Source: Variovorax paradoxus
GTDB lineage: Bacteria; Pseudomonadota; Gammaproteobacteria; Burkholderiales; Burkholderiaceae_C
Direction of reading: 5' to 3'
Length of the DNA: 64,000 nt
Assembly: GCF_030815855.1 (NCBI RefSeq)
Contig: NZ_JAUSXG010000001.1
Span: 2,852,001 to 2,916,000 of the forward strand
Part shown: positions 46,822 through 55,456 of the stretch, in pieces
Position numbering within the stretch: position 1 is the first letter of the stretch
Layout of the letters: every line of letters starts with the position of its first letter
Position numbers and translations under genes: made by a program
The notes under the pieces: generated by a model
Database searches by the model: none
What the model was told of the DNA's origin: nothing
Seen by the model: only the letters and a program-made list of their open reading frames with translations

Positions 46822-48006
46822 TTATGCCTCGAGTGCCTCGAGTGGCCCGAAGAACTCATAGCGCAGCTGCTGCTTCGGCACGCCCAGCGCAAGGCCGCTC
46901 GCATACACCGCCTTCATGAAAGGCTTCGGGCCGAGGAAGTAGAGATCGACGTCGCGGTCGGGCGGCAGCTGCTGCGCCAGCAGTTCGCGGGTGACAAAGC
47001 CGGTCGCGTGCGGTGGATCGGATTCGCGCGGCGTGTCGTAGACATAGAGCGGCTTCACATTGGCATGCTGCGCCGCCAACTCGTCGACGCGCGCGCGGAA
47101 CGCGTGGGCGCCGCCGTGCCGCGCGGCATGAATGAAATGCACCGGGCGGCCAGTGTGTGCCACCGACTCGAGCATGCTCATGGCCGGCGTGATGCCCACG
47201 CCGCCCGTGACCAGCACCAGCGGGCGCGAACGCTCGCCCGCGGGCTGCAGCACGAAGTCGCCGCAAGGTGCCTGCACGCGCAGCAGGGTGCCGGGCTTTG
47301 CCGTCTCGTGCAGCCAGTTCGAGGCCCGGCCGCCCTCCTCCTGCTTGACGCTGATGCGGTACCACGGCTTGCCCGGCGCATCGGACAGCGAGTAGTTGCG
47401 CCGCAGCGGTTCGCCGTCGATGTTCAACACCAGCGTGAGGTACTGGCCCGGCGAGAACGTGAGGAGCGGGCCGCCGTCGGTGGGCTCCAGGTAGAAGGAG
47501 GTGATGACTTCGCTTTCCTGCTCGCGCCGCGCGACGCGGAACTCGCGCTCGCCGCGCCAGCCGCCCGTTTGTGCGGCGTTGGCGCGGTAGACCTCTTCCT
47601 CGGCAGCGATCAGGAGAGCCGCCAGCGATTGGTAGGCTTCGCCCCAGGCCGCGATGATCTCGTCGGTCGCGGCGTCGCCGAGCACGTCCTTGATGGCCTG
47701 CAGCAGGCAGCCGCCGACGATCGGGTAGTGCTCGGGCAGCACGCCCAGCGCGGCGTGCTTCTGGATGATGCGCGGCAGCGCGCCGGCAATCTCTTCCAGG
47801 CGGTCGATGTGCGTGGCATAGGCCAGCACCGCGCCCGCGAGTGCGCGCGCCTGGCTGCCCGCGGCCTGGTGCGCCTCGTTGAAGAACGCCTTCACCTCGG
47901 GATGACTCTCGAACATGATCCGGTAGAAGTGGCTGGTGATGGCCTCCCCGTGCGCCTGGAGCGCGGGAACGGTGGCTTTGATGATGGCGATGGTTTGCGG
48001 GGTCAT
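46822..48006 (-). CDS. hmp: Flavohemoglobin (nitric oxide dioxygenase)
   Basis: 394 residues. An N-terminal globin domain (to about residue 140) has the proximal heme His84 (IIQKHAALG) and distal Tyr28 (HFYRIMF). The FAD domain contains RRNYSLSDAP, and the NAD domain LVTGGVGITPAMSM and the terminal YEFFGPLEAL. It converts NO and O2 to nitrate. It is divergent from norR, and the 43-bp palindrome between them is the likely control site. Confidence 0.96.
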   Translation of the reverse strand: MTPQTIAIIKATVPALQAHGEAITSHFYRIMFESHPEVKAFFNEAHQAAGSQARALAGAVLAYATHIDRLEEIAGALPRIIQKHAALGVLPEHYPIVGGCLLQAIKDVLGDAATDEIIAAWGEAYQSLAALLIAAEEEVYRANAAQTGGWRGEREFRVARREQESEVITSFYLEPTDGGPLLTFSPGQYLTLVLNIDGEPLRRNYSLSDAPGKPWYRISVKQEEGGRASNWLHETAKPGTLLRVQAPCGDFVLQPAGERSRPLVLVTGGVGITPAMSMLESVAHTGRPVHFIHAARHGGAHAFRARVDELAAQHANVKPLYVYDTPRESDPPHATGFVTRELLAQQLPPDRDVDLYFLGPKPFMKAVYASGLALGVPKQQLRYEFFGPLEALEA

Positions 48007-48110
48007 CTGTGGCTTTCAGGATCGGCAGTGAAGAAGCTCTTTGCTTCTCACGATCCGTGCCAGCCCGCGGCGTGCGCCAAGTGCCTGCCGCCACTGGGGA
48101 TTTTCGACGC

Positions 48111-48153
48111 GTGGTCAAATTCACAACAAGATTAATGTTGTAGTTATGACCAC
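48111..48153. promoter_or_regulatory. 43-bp interrupted palindrome between hmp and norR (probable NorR site)
   Basis: Outer arms GTGGTCA (48111-48117) and TGACCAC (48147-48153) and inner arms ACAACA (48123-48128) and TGTTGT (48136-48141) are all symmetric about 48132. Each half contains GT-N7-AC (GTCAAATTCAC and GTAGTTATGAC), the NorR consensus. The right arm overlaps the norR start codon. Confidence 0.75.
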
Positions 48154-49729
48154 ATCGAGTGTCAACCTGACCACAAGAGAAGCGAATGCGGCCACCGAGG
48201 CGCAGCGCTACCGGGCGCTCCTTGCCGCGGCGCGTGGCCTCGTGCGATGCGACGCCGCCGCGCTGCTGCGGCTCGACGGCGATGTGCTGCGGCCGCTGGC
48301 CGTGGACGGCCTGAGCGACGAGACCCTGGGGCGGCAGTTTCCGGTGGCCTCGCACCCGCGCTTCGCGCGCCTGCTCGAAAGCGGGCGCGGCCTGCGCTTC
48401 GCCCACGACTGCGGCTTGCCGGATCCCTATGACGGCCTCGTCGCGGGCCAGCCTGGCATCCTGCCGGTGCACGACTGCATGGGCGCGCCGCTGCGCCTGC
48501 GCGGCGCCACGTGGGGCCTGCTGACGCTGGACGCGCTCGAGCCCGGCGCGTTCGAGGCCGTGAGCCCGGCGCAGCTCGATGCGCTGATTGCACTGGTCGA
48601 GACCGGTATCGAGGCCGCCCACACGATCCAGGAAATGGAAGCACGCGCCATGCGCGAGCAGGCTGTCGCGCAGGCCCTGCGGTCCGGTCGCGGTGCCCCG
48701 CGTGAATTGCTGGGCAGCAGCCCCGCCATGAAGCAGCTGTACAGCGAGATCGACACGGTCGCGATGTCCGACCTCACGGTGCTGGTGCTCGGCGAGACCG
48801 GTGTCGGCAAGGACCTGGTGGCGCAGCGGCTGCATGCGCGTTCGCGGCGGTCCGACCAGCCGCTGGTGCAGGTGAACTGCGCGGCGTTGCCCGAGACGCT
48901 GGCCGACAGCGAACTCTTCGGCCACAAGCGCGGCGCGTTCACCGGCGCGGTGCAGGACCGGAGCGGCAAGTTCGAGATCGCCGACGGCGGCACGCTCTTT
49001 CTCGACGAGGTCGGCGAATTGCCGCTGACGGTGCAGGCCAAGCTCTTGCGCGTGCTGCAGAGCGGTGAAGTGCAGCGGCCCGGCAGCGACCGCACGCTCA
49101 AGGTCGACGTCCGCGTGATCGCGGCCACCAACCGCGACCTGCCCGCCGCCATTGCACAGGGCCGCTTCCGCGCCGATCTCTACCACCGGCTCTCGGTGTA
49201 TCCGCTGGTCGTGCCGCCGCTGCGCGAGCGCGGACGCGACGTGGTGAGCCTGGCCGGCGGCTTTCTCGAAGAAAACCAGCATCGCCTGGGCGCGCGCAAC
49301 CTGCGGCTTTCACCGGCCGCCAAGGCCGCCCTCCTCGCGCACCGCTGGCCAGGCAACGTGCGCGAACTCGAGCATGTGATCAGTCGCGCCTCGCTCCGGG
49401 CCTTCGGCGAGCAGCGCCGCGGTGCGCGGTGGACGGCCATCGAACCGCATCATCTGGCGCTGGATGCGGCAGCCGCGGGCAGCCCTGCGCCACAGCCGCC
49501 GGTGCCGCCTGCGCCGGCCACAGCGGGCGCGCACGCGAACCTTGCAGCCGGCGGCGGCGGCACGCTGCGCGAAGCCACCGAGGCGTTCCAGCGGGCATGG
49601 CTTGCCGACGCCCTGGCGCGGCATCGCGGGCACATGGCCAACGCAGCGCGCGAGGCCGGCATCGACCGCAGCAACTTCCACCGGACGCTGCGCAAACTCG
49701 GGGTGGCACGGCCTGACAACACGCCCTGA
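48146..49729 (+). CDS. norR: NO-responsive sigma-54 activator NorR
   Basis: 527 residues. An N-terminal GAF domain (about 20-180) binds NO at a mononuclear iron in NorR. The AAA+ domain has Walker A GETGVGKD, the sigma-54 contact loop GAFTGA and [15 protein letters not shown]-terminal Fis-type HTH ([20 protein letters not shown]) follows a Pro/Ala-rich linker. The ATG at 48146 lies within the palindromic operator. It is divergent from hmp and probably activates it when NO is present. Confidence 0.93.
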   Translation: MTTSSVNLTTREANAATEAQRYRALLAAARGLVRCDAAALLRLDGDVLRPLAVDGLSDETLGRQFPVASHPRFARLLESGRGLRFAHDCGLPDPYDGLVAGQPGILPVHDCMGAPLRLRGATWGLLTLDALEPGAFEAVSPAQLDALIALVETGIEAAHTIQEMEARAMREQAVAQALRSGRGAPRELLGSSPAMKQLYSEIDTVAMSDLTVLVLGETGVGKDLVAQRLHARSRRSDQPLVQVNCAALPETLADSELFGHKRGAFTGAVQDRSGKFEIADGGTLFLDEVGELPLTVQAKLLRVLQSGEVQRPGSDRTLKVDVRVIAATNRDLPAAIAQGRFRADLYHRLSVYPLVVPPLRERGRDVVSLAGGFLEENQHRLGARNLRLSPAAKAALLAHRWPGNVRELEHVISRASLRAFGEQRRGARWTAIEPHHLALDAAAAGSPAPQPPVPPAPATAGAHANLAAGGGGTLREATEAFQRAWLADALARHRGHMANAAREAGIDRSNFHRTLRKLGVARPDNTP

Positions 49730-49756
49730 ACTGCCGAGCGGTTCAAAGCCCCGTAG

Positions 49757-50599
49757 TCAGGGCAGGAGTTCGAACTTGAGGTCGGCCAGCGGCATGACTT
49801 TTTCTTCGCGCGCCATCTTGTACTCGGTGTTCGGCCCGAGCCACTTCGCCCAGAGCTTGTCGAGCTCGCCCGACTTCTCCAGCGCGTAGAGCGCGGTGTT
49901 CACCTTGGACAGCAGCGCCGGCTCGTCCTTCTTCATGCCGATGCCGATGGGCTGCAGCACCATCGGCTCGTTGATCATCTTCAGCGCCACGCCCTCGGTC
50001 TTCGACTGGTTGACCAGCTTGGTGATGGTCATGGTGTTCGCGACCATGCCGACCGACTTGTTCTGCTGCACCGCCATGAAGGCCGAACCCGTGTCCTGGA
50101 AGGTCACCGGCTCGGAGCCGTTCATCTTGATCGACAGCTCCGAGGTCGAACCCTTGGTGGAGCTCAGGCGCTTGCCCTTGAAATCGGCTTTGGCCGAGCC
50201 TGGGTCGGAGGCTTTCACCGCGAGCATTTCCTTGGCCACGTAGTACGGGTCGCTGAACTGGATCTGCTCGCCGCGGCTCTTGGTGTAGGCCAGGTTGGCA
50301 ATGGTCACGTCGACGCGGCCGAGCTTGACCTCGGGCACACGCGCCTCCACCGACAGCGGCGTGACCTTGGCCGTCAAGCCGAGTTCCTTGGCGAGCGCAT
50401 GACACAGGTCGACGTCGTGGCCCACCATTTCGCGCGTCTTCGGATCGGGGGCCGCGAACGGCGGCACGTCGGCAAAGGTGCCGCAGCGCAACTCCTTGCG
50501 CTGGCTGATCTCGCTCCACTGGTCGGCATGCGCCAGCAAGGACAGAGCGCAAAGGCAGGCGCCGATGGCGGTGAGACGGAAAGCGGTTCTGTTCGACAT
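49757..50599 (-). CDS. Amino-acid ABC transporter, periplasmic binding protein
   Basis: 280 residues with a signal peptide (AFRLTAIGACLCALSLLAHA). The mature protein is an extracellular solute-binding family 3 (PAAT) protein: LRCGTFADVPPFAAPDPKTR, GHDVDLCHALAKEL, VDVTIANLAYTKSRGEQIQF and LDKLWAKWLGPNTEY. Ligands of this family are polar amino acids such as glutamate, aspartate or glutamine. It is the last gene of a leftward operon (SDR, two permeases, ATPase, this gene) that starts at 53720. Confidence 0.9.
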   Translation of the reverse strand: MSNRTAFRLTAIGACLCALSLLAHADQWSEISQRKELRCGTFADVPPFAAPDPKTREMVGHDVDLCHALAKELGLTAKVTPLSVEARVPEVKLGRVDVTIANLAYTKSRGEQIQFSDPYYVAKEMLAVKASDPGSAKADFKGKRLSSTKGSTSELSIKMNGSEPVTFQDTGSAFMAVQQNKSVGMVANTMTITKLVNQSKTEGVALKMINEPMVLQPIGIGMKKDEPALLSKVNTALYALEKSGELDKLWAKWLGPNTEYKMAREEKVMPLADLKFELLP

Positions 50600-50643
50600 G
50601 ATGAACTCCTGGAGGATGCGAAGAAGAATAAGAAAACGACGAT

Positions 50644-51378
50644 TCAATGCGCGCGCAGGTCCGACAGAAAGCGCTGCGCGCGCGGATGCTGCGGATGGCT
50701 GAAAAAGCTCTCGGGGTCGGCCTTCTCGAGAATGCGGCCCGCGTCCATGAACCAGACGCGGTCGGCCACCTCGCGGGCGAAGTTCATCTCGTGCGTGACG
50801 CACATCATGGTCATGCCGTCGTTGGCCAGGCTGCGCATCACCGACAGCACCTCGCCCACCATCTCGGGATCAAGCGCGCTGGTGGGTTCGTCGAACAGCA
50901 TCGCCGGCGGCTCCATCGCCAACGCGCGGGCAATGGCCACGCGCTGTTGCTGGCCGCCCGAAAGCTGCGCCGGGTAGGCACCGGCCTTGTTCGAGAGGCC
51001 CACGCGCTCGAGCAGCTGAGCCGCCCTGGTTTTCGCCTCGCCGCGCCTCACGCCCAGCACGCGCATGGGCGACAGCATGATGTTCTCGAGCACCGAGAGA
51101 TGCGGAAACAGGTTGAAGCTCTGGAACACGAAGCCGATGCGGCTGCGCAGCTTGTTGAGTGCCGCGCTGCTCATGGGCGCGTGAATGTCGTGGCCATCGA
51201 ACAGCAGCTGCCCCGACTTCACTTCTTCCAGGCGGTTGACGGTGCGGATCAGCGTGGACTTGCCGGAGCCCGAAGGCCCGCAGACCACCACCACCTCGCC
51301 CTTCTTCACCTCGGCGTCGATGCCGGCCAGCGCCTGGTAGTCGCCGTACCACTTGTTGATGTTGGAGAACAGGATCAT
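50644..51378 (-). CDS. Amino-acid ABC transporter, ATP-binding subunit (GltL/GlnQ-like)
   Basis: 244 residues. Walker [11 protein letters not shown]-loop [13 protein letters not shown], signature LSGGQQQR, Walker B MLFDEP and H-loop CVTHEM are all standard for polar amino-acid transporters. The ATG at 51378 (MILFSN) is preferred over one at 51414. It powers uptake with the two permeases encoded upstream; the binding protein gene follows after 44 bp. Confidence 0.93.
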   Translation of the reverse strand: MILFSNINKWYGDYQALAGIDAEVKKGEVVVVCGPSGSGKSTLIRTVNRLEEVKSGQLLFDGHDIHAPMSSAALNKLRSRIGFVFQSFNLFPHLSVLENIMLSPMRVLGVRRGEAKTRAAQLLERVGLSNKAGAYPAQLSGGQQQRVAIARALAMEPPAMLFDEPTSALDPEMVGEVLSVMRSLANDGMTMMCVTHEMNFAREVADRVWFMDAGRILEKADPESFFSHPQHPRAQRFLSDLRAH

Positions 51379-51459
51379 GGTGTCATCCCCTCTGGGGTGT
51401 GGAACGGGGTTCATGGCGCTGTCTCCTGGTCTTGTTGCCGATGGCCGTCGTGCGCGGCC

Positions 51460-52218
51460 TCACGGGTTCGCCGCCACCGGCGCCGGCAGCGGCGCACCGT
51501 CTTCGGATGTCTTCGCGGAAGTCGCACCGAGCCGCTTGTGGGCGATGCGCCGCTCCAGCCATTGCGTGAGCTGGGTCAGGCTGAAGCAGACCACGTAGTA
51601 CGTCATCGCGAGGATGAAGAACACCTGGAACGGTTTGGTCAGCAGCTGGTTGTTGATCTGGTTGGCCGCGAAGGTCAGTTCCTGCACGTTGATGACGTAG
51701 CCCAGCGTGGTCTCCTTGATGGTGGAGATGAACTGGCTCAGCATGCTCGGCAGCATGTTGTAGAGCGCCTGCGGCAGGATCACGAACCACATCGTGCCGA
51801 GATGGCTGTGGCCGAGCGCGCGCGCCGCCTCGGTCTGGCCCTTGGGCAGCGCCTGGATGCCGGCGCGCACCACCTCCGACAGGTAGGCGCCCTCGTAGAT
51901 CACCAACGTGCACAGCATGGTGGTGAAACCAGACACGTCCCGCCCGATCAGGATCGGCACCAGGAAGTAGACCCACAGAATCACCATCAGCAGCGGCACG
52001 CCGCGCACCACATAGACCAGTACCGTGGCCGGCCAGCGCAAGACGCGCCAGGGCGACAGCCGCGCAAGCGCCAGCAGCACCGAGAGCGGAAACGCCAGCA
52101 CGATGCCCAGCATCGAGAGGATCAGCGTGGCGACGATGCCGCCGAGCGGGCCGCTGGGGTACTGGCCGACGAGCAGCAGCAGCCAGTTGTCGCGAAGGAT
52201 TTCAAGGACGCTGAACAT
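51460..52218 (-). CDS. Amino-acid ABC transporter, permease (GltK-like)
   Basis: 252 residues with five or so membrane helices and the EAA loop YLSEVVRAGIQALPKGQTEAARALG that contacts the ATPase. The His/Glu/Met-type polar amino-acid permease pattern is clear (RGVPLLMVILWVYF, LPQALYNMLPSMLSQFIS). The C-terminal 25 residues are a low-complexity tail. It follows the other permease by 6 bp, so they probably form a heterodimer. Confidence 0.91.
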   Translation of the reverse strand: MFSVLEILRDNWLLLLVGQYPSGPLGGIVATLILSMLGIVLAFPLSVLLALARLSPWRVLRWPATVLVYVVRGVPLLMVILWVYFLVPILIGRDVSGFTTMLCTLVIYEGAYLSEVVRAGIQALPKGQTEAARALGHSHLGTMWFVILPQALYNMLPSMLSQFISTIKETTLGYVINVQELTFAANQINNQLLTKPFQVFFILAMTYYVVCFSLTQLTQWLERRIAHKRLGATSAKTSEDGAPLPAPVAANP

Positions 52219-52224
52219 GGCGTG

Positions 52225-52926
52225 TTACCTCGCGCCCACGATGCGGTAGCGCCGCGCCAGCCAGCCGCCTACGGCCATGATGAGCAGCGAGCACACGAGG
52301 TACAGCGCCGTCGCCATGCTGTAGGCCTCGAAAGTGCGAAAACTCTGGCTTTCGATTTCCTTCACCGCGTGGGTCAGCTCGGCCACGCCGATGGCCATCG
52401 CCAGGCTGCTGTTCTTGAACAGCGACACGCTGTGGTTGACCAGCGCCGGCACCGCATTGCGGATGGCCTGCGGCAGCATCACATGGCGCATCGAGCCGAT
52501 GTAGCCGTGGCCCAGGGCGCGCGCGGCCTCGGCCTGCCCGCCCGGGATCGAGCGCAGGCCCGAACGCATGTCCTCGCTGAAGTAGGCGGCCTGGCAGAGC
52601 CCGAGCGCGACGATCGAGAGAATGGTCTCGGCGTTGTGCACCGAGAGCCAACCCTGCAGCGCATCGGGCAGCAGGCTGAAGATGCCGAAGTACCAGAGCA
52701 TGAGCTGCACCAGCGTCGGCACGTTGCGGTGGTAGGAGACATAGCCGGCCACCACGCGCTCGGCCAGCCGGCTCGGGGTGAGGCGCACGACGAGCAGCAC
52801 GACCGCCATGGCCATGGCCAGCAGCCATGAACCGGCCGCGATCTTCAGCGTTTGCTGCAGGCCGTGCCAGAGCATCGCCCCGAACTCCGGTTTCAGCAGG
52901 ATCGCCAGCAGATCGAAGTCCTTCAT
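52225..52926 (-). CDS. Amino-acid ABC transporter, permease (GltJ-like)
   Basis: 233 residues. EAA loop YFSEDMRSGLRSIPGGQAEAARALG and SYHRNVPTLVQLMLWYFGIF identify the polar amino-acid permease family. The order J-K-L and GltIJKL-like sequences point to glutamate/aspartate or a similar ligand. The ATG at 52926 lies 41 bp after the SDR gene. The same frame stays open far upstream but that part is a shadow of the SDR gene. Confidence 0.91.
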   Translation of the reverse strand: MKDFDLLAILLKPEFGAMLWHGLQQTLKIAAGSWLLAMAMAVVLLVVRLTPSRLAERVVAGYVSYHRNVPTLVQLMLWYFGIFSLLPDALQGWLSVHNAETILSIVALGLCQAAYFSEDMRSGLRSIPGGQAEAARALGHGYIGSMRHVMLPQAIRNAVPALVNHSVSLFKNSSLAMAIGVAELTHAVKEIESQSFRTFEAYSMATALYLVCSLLIMAVGGWLARRYRIVGAR

Positions 52927-52967
52927 GCGCTGTTCCTTTGAGGCGGCGTGCGGCAGCGTGGCACCGC

Positions 52968-53720
52968 TCAGGCCTGCGGCGCTTCCGGCCGCGCGGTCGA
53001 GAGCCCGCCTGGCACCTGCAGCGTGGGCGTGATTTCCATGTGGCCCACGTTGACCGCAATGGGCGCCGCGATGGCGAAGGCGATCGCGTTGGCGATGTCC
53101 TCGGCCTGCGGCAGCTCGTAGCCTTCGACGAAGCGCTTGCGTGTCTCCTCGGAATCGCCGTGCACGTGCGCGAAGATGTCGGTGGCCACGCGCCCCGGGC
53201 AGATCTCGGTCACGCGCACGCGCTTGCCGAACACGTCGATGCGCAGCTGGCGCGACAGCATGCTCACGGCCGCCTTGGTCGCGTGGTAGGTGCTGTTGCC
53301 GCCGAAGTTGTAGGCCGCGGCAATGGAGCTGATGTTGACCACGTGGCCGCGGTCGCGCGCGGCCATGCCGGGCACCACGAGACGGCACAGGTGCAGCACG
53401 GCGCGCAGGTTCACGTCGACCAGCAGGTCGATGCCCTCGGCGTCGGCCTTCAGGATGGAACCGGGGCGGTCCACGCCGGCGTTGTTGACCAGCACGTCGA
53501 ACGCCACCTCCTGCGTGAGGCGCGTAATGCCGGCGAGGTCGCTCACGTCGATGGCGTGCGGAATGCAGCCGGTGCGCGCGGCCAATTCGGCGAGCTTGTC
53601 GCCGCTGCGCGCCAGTGCATGGACCGTGAGGCCTTCCTTGCACAGGCGCTCGACGACCGCGGCGCCGATGCCCGAGGAGGCGCCCGTCACCAGCGCGGTC
53701 TTGTAGTCGGAGAACGGCAT
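52968..53720 (-). CDS. Short-chain dehydrogenase/reductase
   Basis: 250 residues of a classical SDR. Cofactor motif TGASSGIG at residues 12-19, NNAG (structural), catalytic Ser in NISSIAA and Tyr/Lys in TYHATK are present. It resembles YdfG-like 3-hydroxy acid dehydrogenases (serine/3-hydroxypropionate type), which would fit an amino-acid operon. It is the first gene of the transport operon; the shared 40-bp element lies 68 bp upstream of its start. Confidence 0.92.
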   Translation of the reverse strand: MPFSDYKTALVTGASSGIGAAVVERLCKEGLTVHALARSGDKLAELAARTGCIPHAIDVSDLAGITRLTQEVAFDVLVNNAGVDRPGSILKADAEGIDLLVDVNLRAVLHLCRLVVPGMAARDRGHVVNISSIAAAYNFGGNSTYHATKAAVSMLSRQLRIDVFGKRVRVTEICPGRVATDIFAHVHGDSEETRKRFVEGYELPQAEDIANAIAFAIAAPIAVNVGHMEITPTLQVPGGLSTARPEAPQA

Positions 53721-53788
53721 CTTGCTTCTTTCGTTGGAAACTGCAGATCACTGCTTTGATTCACTGTATCGAGCGCTTCTGCGCGGCG

Positions 53789-53828
53789 CCAAGACGGATT
53801 GGCTGTGGAGCGATAAGCCGCCCTTATG
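53789..53828 (+). promoter_or_regulatory. 40-bp conserved element with a Nac-type site, upstream of the SDR/transport operon
   Basis: The proximal end reads CCAAGACGGATTGG and the distal end ATAAG-N5-CTTATG. The 15-bp core ATAAGCCGCCCTTAT fits the Nac consensus ATA-N9-TAT. The whole element recurs with identical spacing at 59016-59055 and, inverted, at 60079-60118, always with CCAAGACG nearest the regulated gene. Confidence 0.75.
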
Positions 53829-53886
53829 TTGCCCCTTGTTCGTGCGCATGACCTAGGGTAAGCACCATGTCCGGGCTCCGGACCTG

Positions 53887-54651
53887 CTAGTCCGGCTGCC
53901 TCGAAATGGGCATCACGCGTCCCGCCTGCTCGACCACGCCACGCACCGCGCGGGCCAGGTCCACCGCACCGGGCGTGTCGCCATGCAACAGGATGGAATG
54001 TGCGCGCATCGTGATCTTTTTTCCGCTGTAGCTGGTGACGGTGCCTTCCTCCAGCAGCTGGCGCACGCGCGCGAGCACCGCGCCCTGGTCGTGGATCACC
54101 GAGTCGGGCAGTTTGCGCGGCACCAGCAGGCCGTCGTCGTCGCAGGCGCGGTCGGCCAGGAAGGTGGTGCGCACGCGCAGGCCGCAGCGCGCGGCCGCAT
54201 CCTCGATGGCGCGGCTGGTGGAAGAACTGATGGTGAGCGAGGGATCGAAGTCGGCCACGGCGCGCACCAGCGGCTCGGCGAGCGCCGCATCGGCCGCGGC
54301 CATGTTGCCGAGCGCGCCGTGAAAGCTCATGTGCGTCATGCGGTGGCCGGCGGTGCGCGCCATACCGTCGAGCGCGCTCAGCTGGTAGAGCACGTAGGCG
54401 ACGAGTTCCTTCGGCTCGATCTGCATCGGCCGGCGGCCGAACCCGAGCAGGTCGGGAAAGCCCACGTGCGCCCCGACATCGACGCCGCGCGCGAGCGCCA
54501 TGCGCACGGTGCGGTCCATGATGACCGGGTCGCCCGCATGAAAACCGCAGGCCACGTTGGCCGAAGAGACGATGTCCAGCAGCGCCTCGTCCTCGCCCAT
54601 GTGCCAGGGGCCGAAGCCTTCGCCGAGGTCCGCGTTCAGGTCGATGTCCAT
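53887..54651 (-). CDS. pxpA: 5-oxoprolinase subunit A (LamB/YcsF family)
   Basis: 254 residues of the LamB/YcsF family, which with PxpB and PxpC forms a prokaryotic ATP-dependent 5-oxoprolinase. The opening DLNADLGEGFGPWHMG, the ACGFHAGDP loop and VKPHGAL-like MSFHGALGNM are characteristic. It is separated from pxpB/pxpC by a BCCP-like gene and a repeat. It is the last gene of the accB-accC-pxpB-pxpC-BCCP-pxpA series. Confidence 0.92.
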   Translation of the reverse strand: MDIDLNADLGEGFGPWHMGEDEALLDIVSSANVACGFHAGDPVIMDRTVRMALARGVDVGAHVGFPDLLGFGRRPMQIEPKELVAYVLYQLSALDGMARTAGHRMTHMSFHGALGNMAAADAALAEPLVRAVADFDPSLTISSSTSRAIEDAAARCGLRVRTTFLADRACDDDGLLVPRKLPDSVIHDQGAVLARVRQLLEEGTVTSYSGKKITMRAHSILLHGDTPGAVDLARAVRGVVEQAGRVMPISRQPD

Positions 54652-54674
54652 GGGGTGTCCTTCTTGCTCGTTCG

Positions 54675-55070
54675 TCAGAGGGCTTGCAGGTCGAACAGCG
54701 GCATACCGTAGCCGACCGCAAGGCCGTCGGCTGCGTGGATGCGGTCGACGATGCCGGCCTGCGGCGCGGTCACGGGCAGCAGCAGCGGGCCGATCTTCAT
54801 CAGGCCCACGGTTTGCCCGGTTTCCACGCGTTCACCGGTGCGCGCAAGGGGCGCGGCGGCTAGCGGATGGCTGTGCAGGAACAGGCCGACCGAAGGGGCG
54901 TGGATTGTCAGGCGTTCGGGCTCGGCTTCTTCATCCGGCAGTTCGATGATTTCGTCGCCCTGCCGGCCGAGGCGCAGCGTGCCCTGCGGCGTGCGCAGTT
55001 CGAGCAGGCCGATGTCGGTGCCGGCCAGCCAGGCGGCCAGTTGCGGGGTGCGCAGTGCGGTGTCCTGCAT
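54675..55070 (-). CDS. Second biotin carboxyl carrier-like protein
   Basis: 131 residues of the AccB/biotinyl-lipoyl type. The C-terminal domain (from about residue 55) has the fold's strings HAPSVGLFLH, GERVETGQTVGLMKIG and APQAGIVDRI. Lys92 in LMKIG occupies the biotin position, but the canonical A/V-MKM is changed to LMKI, so biotinylation is uncertain. A similar gene with EAMKM lies upstream at 58488. It is 23 bp from pxpA. Confidence 0.82.
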   Translation of the reverse strand: MQDTALRTPQLAAWLAGTDIGLLELRTPQGTLRLGRQGDEIIELPDEEAEPERLTIHAPSVGLFLHSHPLAAAPLARTGERVETGQTVGLMKIGPLLLPVTAPQAGIVDRIHAADGLAVGYGMPLFDLQAL

Positions 55071-55084
55071 GTCAGTTCTTCCCG

Positions 55085-55150
55085 GGGTGCTTTTGTTCGG
55101 GGCGCTTTTGTTCGGGGCGCTGCTGTTCAGGGCGCTGCTGTTCAGGGCGC
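55085..55150. repeat. 15-bp imperfect tandem repeats
   Basis: Four to five units of the form GGGCGCTKYTGTTCR follow each other between the BCCP gene and the large inverted repeat. On the minus strand they could encode Ala-Leu/Pro-Asn-Ser/Lys-Ser pentads, but the BCCP start at 55070 excludes them. Confidence 0.65.
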
Positions 55151-55411
55151 GTGCACAGGCCACCGGGTACTCCCCTCCGCGAATGTCCCCCGGCTTCGCC
55201 TCCTCCTTGATTTCGCTGCGGGGAGCACCCGATGCCCTGTGCACTAGGGCACGCTCTCGGTGCACCGCCGATCAACGACCGCTGTTTGCAACGCTCCGGC
55301 CGATGGGGTGCCTTGCGCAGCGAAATCAAGGAGGAGGCCGCAGGCCGGGGGACATTCGCGGAGCAAGGTACCCCGTCGGCGGGAGTGCGCCCTGAATGGC
55401 GCCCTGAACCG
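55131..55411. repeat. Large palindromic repeat element inside the pxp operon
   Basis: The left half carries CCGCGAATGTCCCCCGGC, then CCTCCTCCTTGATTTCGCTG (about 55176-55219). The right half (about 55317-55362) carries their reverse complements in mirrored order, with small differences. Outer shoulders also mirror each other (GTTCAGGGCGC at left; GCGCCCTGAA at right, to 55411). About 100 bp of unique sequence lies in the middle. No transposase is present. The element fills the 386-bp gap 55071-55456 and separates pxpC from the BCCP gene. Confidence 0.75.
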
Positions 55412-55456
55412 CCCACTTCACACACAAGAAGAAGAATTGAAAAGAGAGGTTCCATC

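Noticed and set aside
53887-54651. LamB maltoporin
   Set aside because: The LamB/YcsF family name refers to the Aspergillus lamB locus; the protein is a soluble PxpA-type 5-oxoprolinase subunit without a signal or barrel.
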